Source: Parus major
Taxonomy: Eukaryota > Chordata > Aves > Passeriformes > Paridae
DNA: 64,000 nt
Reading direction: 5' to 3'
Assembly (NCBI RefSeq): GCF_001522545.3
Contig: NC_031771.1
Coordinates: forward strand, 941,282-1,005,281
Numbering within the stretch: position 1 is the stretch's first letter; each line of letters opens with the position of its first letter. The notes below the pieces were generated by a model that was given only the letters and a program-made list of their open reading frames with translations, was not told where the DNA came from and made no database searches. Of this stretch, positions 13,701 through 22,700 are shown piece by piece. The position numbers were made by a program, and so were the translations under genes.

Positions 13701-16700
13701 GGAAGACATGGGAAAGTGGGATAGGAAGCCCACTTCTGCCCTGGCAGCACGGGTGCGTCAACTCAGAGAAGGAACCATTAACAAAAAAAGTTCCACTAAA
13801 GTGAAGGTAGCCTCAACCTCCCATGACCAAACTGCCAGATATTACAGGAAAGAGGATGATCTGTCAGATCCCCTTGAAGGAACCTCTAGCACGTATGCCC
13901 AGGGGGGAGGGGATAATCAGTGCTAGAGGGGCCCTGCCTCTAGCCAGGAAGAGGCAGGGGAAAACCAGGTCTTTTAGACGGTGTGGATCCGATGGCCTAG
14001 CACATTAGAACCACAAAAATACAAAGATTTAGTTGATACTGGTGCACAGTGTACCGTAATGCTATCAGGACATATGGGGGCAGAACCTGTCTCCATTGCT
14101 GGGGTGACGGGGAGATTGCAGCAATTGATTCTGTTAGAAGTTGAGGTGAGCCTGACTGGGAAGGAGTGGCAGAAACATCCCATTGTGACTGGCCCAGAGG
14201 CCCCATGTATTCTGGGCGTAGACTTCCTTCAGAATGGCTATTACAAAGACCCAAAGAGACTCAGGTGGGTTTTTGGAATAGCTGCTGTAGAAGCAGAGGA
14301 CATTAAGTAATGGAACACCTTGCCTGGACTATCAGAGAACCCATCTGCAGTAAGACTCCTGAAAGTGGAAGAACAATGAGTACCAATTGCCACCTCGACG
14401 GTGCACCACTGGCAGTATTGGACAAATCAAGATGCTGTCATCCCCATCCACAAGATGATCCGAGAATTGGAGAGCCAAGGGGTGGTCAGCAAAACCCACT
14501 CACCCTTCAACAGTCCCATTTGGCCTGTGCAGAAGTCTGACAGAATGGAGATTGACTGTGGACTATCATGTATTGAATGAAGTGACTCCACTGCTGAGCA
14601 CTGCTATGCTGGACATGCTGGAGCTCCAGTATGAACTGGAGTCCAAAGCAGCGAAGTGGTACGCCGCTATTGACATTGCCAATGCATTTTTCTCCATTCC
14701 TCTGGCAGCAGAATGCAGGCCTCAGTTTGCTTTCACATGAAGGGGAGTGCAGCGCACCTGGAACTGACTGCCCCAGGGGTGGAAGCATAGTCCCACCATC
14801 TGCCATGGACTGATCCAGGCTGCCCTGGAAAAGGGTGAGGCTCCAGAACATCTGCAGTACATTGATGACATCGTGTGAGGGAACATGGCAGTGGAAGTAT
14901 TTGAGAAAGGATCATCCAGATTCTGCTGGAAGCTGGCTTCGCCATCAAGAACAAAGTCAAAGGACTCGAGAGACACAGTTCCTGGGGGTAAAGTGGCAAG
15001 ACGGACAACATCAGATTCCCTGATCTGATTATCACTGAAGTGATTAATAAGATCACAGTGATGTCTCTGTCGACCAGCAATAAGGAAACACAAGCTTCCC
15101 TAGGTGCCATAGGTTTTTGGAAGATGCACACTCCTGAGTACAGTCAGATCGCAAGCCCTCTCTACCTGGTTACCTGAAAAAAGAATGATTTCCACTGGGG
15201 CCCTGAACAGCAACAAGCCTTTTCCCAGATCAAACAAGAGATGGCCCATGTGCTAGCCCTTGGCCCAGTCAGAACAGGACTAGATGTGAAGAATGTGCTC
15301 TACTCTGCAGCTGGAAACAATGGCTTGTCCTGGAGCCTTTGGCAGAAAGTGCCTGCTAAGACTTGAGGCCAACCAGTGGGATTCTGAGCCAAAGCTACAG
15401 AGGGTCCGAAGCCAACTACACTCCCACAGAGAAAGAAATTTTAGCCACCTATGAAGAAGACCAAGCTGCCTCAGAAGTGATTGGCATGGAAGCAAAACTC
15501 CTGGCACCCTGATTACCAGTGCTGGGGTGGGTGTTTAAAAGAAAGGTTCCTGCTACCCACCACGTCACCGACGCTACATGGAGCAAGTGGATTGCCCTCA
15601 TCATGCAGCGCACCCATATTAGAAACCCAAATCACCCTGGGATTTTGTAGATAATTACAAACTGTCCAGAAAGTGAAAACTTTGGTCTCACTGATGAAGA
15701 GGAGCAGGAATAAGTGACGTGGGCTGAAAAAGCTCCACCGTAAAAATGTTGCCAACAGAAGAAACACGTTATGCTCTTTTCACTGATGGTAACTGTTGCA
15801 TTGTAGGGATGAACCGGAAGTGGAAAGCAGCCGTATGGAGCCCCACACGACAGGTCGCAGAAGCTACTGAAGGAGAGATTAGATTGAGCCAATTTGCTGA
15901 ACTCAAAGCTGTTCAACTGGCCCTGGACATTGCTGAAAGAGAGAAGTGGCCAAAGTTCTACCACTACACTTATTCATGAATGGTAGCCAAAGCTCTGTGG
16001 GGATGGCTGGAAAGGTGGAAAAGGGTCAATTGGCAGCATAAGGAAAAACCAATCTGGGCTGCTGATGAGTAGAAAAACATCGCTACCAGGGTAGAGAAAC
16101 TGTCTGTGAGGGTCCATCATGTAGAAGCCCATGTCCCCAGGAGTCAAGCTAATGAAGAGCACCAAAACAGTGAGCAGGTGGATCAGGCTGCAAAGATAGA
16201 GGTGTCAAAGACAGACTTAGATTGGCAACACAAGGGAGAGTTGTTCCTAGCTCAATAGGCCCATGATGCCTCAGGCCATCAGAGTAGAGATGCTACCTAT
16301 AAGTGGGCACGAGACCGAGGGGTGGATTTAACCATGGACAGTATTTCCCAGGCTATCCATGACTGTGAGACGTGTGCCCCGATCAAGTAGGCCAAGTGGC
16401 TGAAGCCACTATGGTACTGTGGGCGTTGGTCCAAATATAGGTATGGGGAAGCCTGGCAGATTGACTATATCACACTGCCCCAAACCCGCCAAGGCAAACA
16501 ATGCTCACAATGGTAGAAGCCACCACTGGATGGTTGGAAACCTACCCTGTACCTCATGCCACTGCCCGGAACACCATCCTGGGCCTTGAAAAGCAAGTCC
16601 TTTGGAGGCATGGTACCCCTGAGAGGATTGAGTCAGACAATGGGACTCATTTCAAGAATAGCCTTATAAACACCTGGGCTAGGGAGCATGGCATTGAGTG

Positions 16701-19700
16701 GGTGTACCAAATCCCTTATCATGCACCAGCAGCTGCGAAAGTCGAACGGTGCAATGGTCTGCTTAAAACCAGCTTGAAGGCACTGGGTGGGGGCACTTTC
16801 AAGAACTGGGAGATTAATTTAGCAAAAGCCACATGGTTGGTGAACACTCAAGGTTCCACTAAGTGAGCAGGCCCTGCCCAATCTGAGCCCTTTAAACAAA
16901 AGATGGAGATAAGGTTCCAGTGGTACATATGAGAGGTATGCTGGGAAAAACTGTTTGGGTTAATTCTGCCTCCAGCAAAGCAATCCCATCCATGGTGTTG
17001 CCTTTGCTCAGAGACAGGTTGCATCTGGTGGATGATGCAAAAGGATGGAGAGACCCAGTGCATACCTCAAGGGGACATTGTTTTAGGGTGAACTACTCGT
17101 GACACTGTGCTTGTATCTGTATCTGCATGTACACAGGTATATAGTTAAAGTAGTGTGTGTTTGTATATAATTTAAAGGTTTAGTATTTGATGTAACATTT
17201 TGGTATGGGAAAAAAATCGGAGTGGATAATGTTGGGGGTAGGTGTCCTTTTTTTAGTTCTGGCTCACCAGTGGAATTTTTACCCATTAGTTGCTGGTAAA
17301 CTCTGACTGCTGGTACTTGGTGGGTCCTTGAGAAACACAAAGAGTTCGGCTGGGCCCAGGGGAAAGAGGGGCAGGAAAAGGGGAAGGCGGGGACAGGAAG
17401 GTGGGCTTCTTCAGCTTCGGAGAAGTACACTTTGCTGGGAGCTGTTGCTGTGGAAGGAAGGGAATTTCACCATCACCCAGATGGAGCTGCTACTGCTTCT
17501 TCTCCTTCTTCCTTGCTGGGCCTCGCACCCCCTGTCCTGCCGGGACATGTGGCAGTGCCAGTCACCACCGTGGAGCTGCTGATACACCTCAGCCACCGGC
17601 CCAGGATCTCTGCTCATTACTGCTGTTCCAGCTGGCTGTTCCTCAGAGCCCTGCAGGAACACTGGGAGTGCCCACCTGAGGGGGTTTGTGAAACAAAGCC
17701 TCTCCTCCATCCCTTTCCGTCTCAGCTGAGAAAGCTGTCACGGGGTCCTTGGTTTTGTTTTCTTACTAACGCTGTAGTTATAGTTGTTTGTGTGCCTTGT
17801 TATAAATACTAGTAAAGAACTGTTATTCCTATCCCCAGATCTCTGCCTGAGATCCCCTTGAGTTCAGAATTATAATAATTCGGAGGGAGGGTGTCTACAT
17901 TTTCATTCCAAAGGAGGCGGCTCCTGCCCTCCCTAGCCAACACCTGACTTCAAAAGCCGAGGCAATGTTATTGCATATCCAATATCAAATATTCCAATTT
18001 TCTGTGTAAATTAGTTAGTGTGATTATTGTAATATTTGACACCTACAGGATTTGCAGACAGAGTTATTGTGAACCCAGAAAGAAAATGCTAATAGTCCAG
18101 CCTTTTGAATAGTAGCTATTTTTCTTGTTCATTTTGAGTAGCATCATACTAAGTTGTCTCATTGTGTATCCAGAAAGATAATATCTATCCTCAAAAAATT
18201 GAGAAATATATCCCTATTTAGATGCTGCCAAGAAGACTATTTTGTGAAGAACTAAGAATCTGAATTGTTGCATACCTATGGAGGTATATTAGTAAATAAG
18301 AAGGTGAACAGTACAACCTATTTTGCTTTGATTAAAAAAATGCTTTGACAGTGCAAAAAAAAGAGGAATAGTAATGCTTTGAGGCATGAAAGGAAGAGAA
18401 CAATCTCTAAGGAATTCTCAATTCTCCATTACACTTAATGTATCATAAGCCATGCCTGTAGGTATTTCCTTCAGAGAGTTGTTAAAAGAGTGATTGTATT
18501 GGTTTTTTGAAAGTTGAGCAGATAAATTTGATATGGTTACTTTGTGTGCTTTCAACAGTGACACTGGCAATGCTATCAGTCATACAGTCAGAAAGTGCTT
18601 TTTCAGTGGCTATCAGGTGCATAACACTTTCAAATGTCTTTATCACTAGTCAAATTAGTGTTTAATTTGCTCTCTTTTGCTAGATTTTGATTTTTACCTT
18701 AGGAAAAAAATAAATATATTCTCAATAGTTTCAAAAGGTGACTTGAGCTCCTGGTTGTGTTTTAAAATGTTTTCTAGTAGGTAATCATCAAAATGGAAAT
18801 CTTTACTGTGGTTAGAGCTGCTTACTTATATGCTGGGGGATTAAAGCTTTAACAATGTAACTTATTTACAGTCCTTACATTTTAATGGATGTAAAACACT
18901 GGTGTGTTTTAGAGTATAATTAAGAGCCTTCTGTGGTGCCCACTTTATAGCAGTCAGCAGGGCCTGGCTTCTGCAGACACTGGCATTTTGTGTGCTTGTT
19001 CTAGATATCCTTATTTCTCCAGAACTGTCCTGTACTGCTGGGTCTTACACAATTTGTATTTCATGAAATGTTAAATGCCTTAGTCGTAACTTTGCATTGA
19101 CCTTATCTTTTAATGTTTCTTTGTCTGGTTATTTTTCAGGTTCCTCTGTTTATTCCAGCATTGTTTTCCTTCACTTGCCTCTTCATGGTTGCGCTGTCAC
19201 TTTACTCTGACCCAGTGAACACAGGGATTGGATTTGCAATAACCCTGACTGGCATTCCTGCCTACTACCTCTTTATTGTATGGGACAATAAACCAAAGTG
19301 GTTCAGAAAGCTTCTAGGTAAGTCCTGGTATGGGACTTCTCTCCTTCATGCTGACTCCAGGAGTTTCTCAGAGCTCTCCCCTACTGTGAATTCCTTCAGA
19401 TTGATGCTCTCAGCTGCTCTGAGCTAGGGCTGACAACACAAGTTGCTTTTGGGCTGTAGCATTGCTCTGCCAGTGGCAATCAGTGTCCCCTAACTAATGA
19501 GGTACATTCACAGCAAGGCTGTTCTTCAGCCAGTGATTGACTTTAAATGACTGATGCTTCTTCCCCTCCCTCCCCTACAAATATCTAATTCCTTTTCAAT
19601 CACCATCATCTTCTCCTGACTCCGTCTCTGTGCTAATAAAAACAGTACTGCACTCTTTGCAGAATCTGTTTTGAACCTTGAGCAAAACAGCTGAGATGAG

Positions 19701-22700
19701 CTTGGTGTTCCCCTACTGAGACTATGTGTCTGTGGACCACTGAGGAGTGTTTGGAATGGAACTGGAAGTGTCTGGAAAGTTCAGGCAGGTTGGGCTTGGG
19801 GATACTGTCCTTAGCAGTGGCTCCTGACAAGGTGAGAGCAGCATACACCATGGCTGACATGCCTCTATGGAAATTATTTCTGTGCTTCATGAAGAATAAC
19901 TTCTGTGTGACTTGACTAGTAGTATTTCATGCCTGAAATACACTGAGAAACCTTTCTGTAGCGTTTCTGAAAGGTTTTGAAAGGATTTGTGGAAGTTCTA
20001 ATGTGTTAGAGAAGGATTACTTGGAACATTTCAATCAGAAGTCAATATCATTTATTACAGTTCTTTATTCTCATTTTTTTATTACTAAGGCTGATAGGCT
20101 TCCAAAATAAAGTGAATTTTCAAAACATGAAATAAGACCATTGGCAAAATATTGCAGGAATTATGGATAATTTATTGAACAAAGCAAAAAGAAAATCTTT
20201 TGCTGCAAAACTAAAACTCATCCTGTGAAATCTTTAACTAAAAATAGTTGATTTCTGTAGTTGATGAATCAAAAGTGCATATTGTCTTCTGTGCTTCAGT
20301 CTTAATCAATGATTTAAAATGAGCTGCTCACAAGAAAATAATAATACTTTTATATGTAATTACAATATAACCAGTTGTATGTATTTTTTCAGTATAAATA
20401 TGTTAAAAAGTTATATCCTATCTGCTGTAGAATATCTCAATATATGCTGGGAAATCCATAGGCAATAGGGCAGAAAGCACTTACAGAAAGAGATGTAAGT
20501 TTAGGCCAGCAAAATCTTGATTTTATAGCCAAAAAGTTATAAATTAATAATATAGTAATATTGCTGTGTGCTGGGAATGGGTAGAAATCTTCAGTACAAA
20601 TTAAAGCAGTTTTATGCAGAAGGACATTCTATTAAGTAGTTGGGGTTTAGTCTGTTTATAATTTCTCAGTCTTGACTTCAGGGTCAAGGAATTTTTCCCT
20701 TATCAAATCCAGGAGCTTTTTGGCATTTTTTATCATATCTCAGAGGTTTTGGAATACAGCTACTTGAATCTTTGGCCACGGGATGCCAGTGTTGAACTAC
20801 ATTACTTGGGCAAGAGAAAGAATATTCTCGTTAAGGTAGACTGGATAGATGTGAAGATTTTACTGCCAGCTGTGACAATGAAGGTGAATAATTTCTAGCT
20901 TTTGAGATAACACAAAATTCTCCTCGTAGAAGGAAGTCTTTGTGCCTGTGTCATATCTATGGATGGGCATGATGTACTGGCTCAGAGGGGAAGGCAGGAG
21001 AAGCCAGTCAGTGAGGGAAACAGCTTCTTTGCTCTGCAATTATCATCCCCAAAATAAAAACAGTAATGATGGAAAACTGATGCTAACAGTTTTGAGATGG
21101 AGCAGAGTGGAGGTTTACTCGTGAAATAAACAGATTTTTCTTTTCCCTAAGAAGAAGCAATAAACCTTCTGTGTGGAGTCATTTCAGCTGGCATTATTTT
21201 GGAAGTCCCATTGTATAGCCTGAGAACATTTACAAAAGGTATTGAATGAGGATAAATTGACTTAAGGTGCCTCTGTGAGATGTAGAAAAGAAATTGGGCA
21301 GCTGATTCTAACCTTGAAACAGTATGTCTAACATAGGCATGAAAGTGTAATTCCTGACATGAGGTAAAGAACAGTATAAAAAAATGGGATTGTCATTAAA
21401 GAGGTAGATTTTTGCCAGAGTAACTGGGTAACTTTCTATGAGAAGGTAAATTACATTTGTTGTGGTTTTTTTTGGTTTTTTTTTTTTATGAAGGAGAATG
21501 TGATGAATCCAATCTACATAGACTTAACCAAAGTATTTTGTGTGTACCAGAGGTGAAGTAGGAACCTGCTAGTCTGAACACACTGCTGTGCTACCAGTAC
21601 TGTTCACAAGTTGCTTCATTTGCCTGGATCAGCGCATGGGCAGCTGGTGTGAGGCTTTGAAAATCACTTTCTTGAAGCATTGACTGGTTCAGCTGCCCAG
21701 CTGTGCTTTGTCAATGAGAGATGGCTCTTGCTCATAAAGCCCATAAAGTGCAAATACCCATGGGTACAGACCAGCCCCACATAAGGTCATGGGAATATTC
21801 TGAATAGGCTTTGTAAGGATCAGAGGAAAGAAAGGGATATTGAGCAGCTAGAGTGGGTAGCGGGATAAGAGCTAGTGTGAAGATACATATATTTCTGAAA
21901 GGAGTTTCAGGCTGATAACACTAGCAGAGCCCTCAAATGGATTACCAAGGAATCCTCTCCCAAGGCTGGAAGTCTTTGTTATGTACTTATGGCATTTATG
22001 TTACCCATTCTCTTTACAAAATTGCTGCATTGAACAAAAGGTAACTTTACAGCTTGTAGGGTTTGTAGATTCTAAGATGGTCTTTTGCAATGAGAATAAC
22101 ATTTTGTTTTCTCTTCTTCCAAAGGAATTTTGCTGTAGTAGTAGATGTGATGGAACATATAATTTTCAGCTAGTACAGGCTTCAATTGACCTCTGCATTT
22201 ATGCTCTTTGTAAAACAAATGTGAAAATGAAAAAAGTTTAGCCTAGCAAATCCTAAGCAGCAAATCAGTGTGTAAAAGGATGCATCTCCAGCATGAGAAT
22301 GTTTCTATCTACTCTTCCTCATTTGAAAACCCAACTTTATACTCACACTTAAAACATCTATTTCTTTATAGTGGGTTGAATTGTGAGGAGGTAAAAAGCT
22401 GAATCCTACTTTTTTTCATAGCTGAGCCCTTGCTGGAAATGAGATCTCTTTATATAACAAAATAACTCTGCCAGGGTTATTTAGCAACACCAGAGGATGA
22501 CTCTTGTTCACTCAGGACAAAGTGTTATATGCTCAATTTACTTCTCTTTGTCGAGTTTGTGGTTGGATCCACAGGAGATTATTTCAGCATTTTGTTATTA
22601 TAGATTTCATGTCCAGTCATATATGTGTGATAAAATTCCTGCTTTCTTTCTTCACTTATATTTTATGTGGTGCTTGTGTGGATACAAGGTCTGGGTTTTT

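Larger units (their letters stand above)
10724..17964 (+). mobile_element. ERVL-like endogenous retrovirus (provirus, decayed)
   Basis: The layout is 5' LTR (10724 to about 12019), primer-binding site, gag, protease, RT, RNase H, integrase, polypurine tract and 3' LTR (from 17230). There is no env: integrase ends near 17100, about 100 bp before the polypurine tract. This gene order and the pol motifs fit the ERVL-like (class III) group of birds. The two LTRs can be aligned but are clearly diverged, and every coding region carries stops or frameshifts, so the element is old and inactive. It lies in the same orientation as SLC7A11, inside its 8.9-kb intron. Proposed 5-bp duplications are ATGTC (left) and ATGTT (right, 17965-17969), with one difference. 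Confidence 0.85.

Noticed and set aside
13061..13761. Minus-strand frames across the gag region
   Set aside because: They are antisense shadows of the gag remnant and have no recognisable features.
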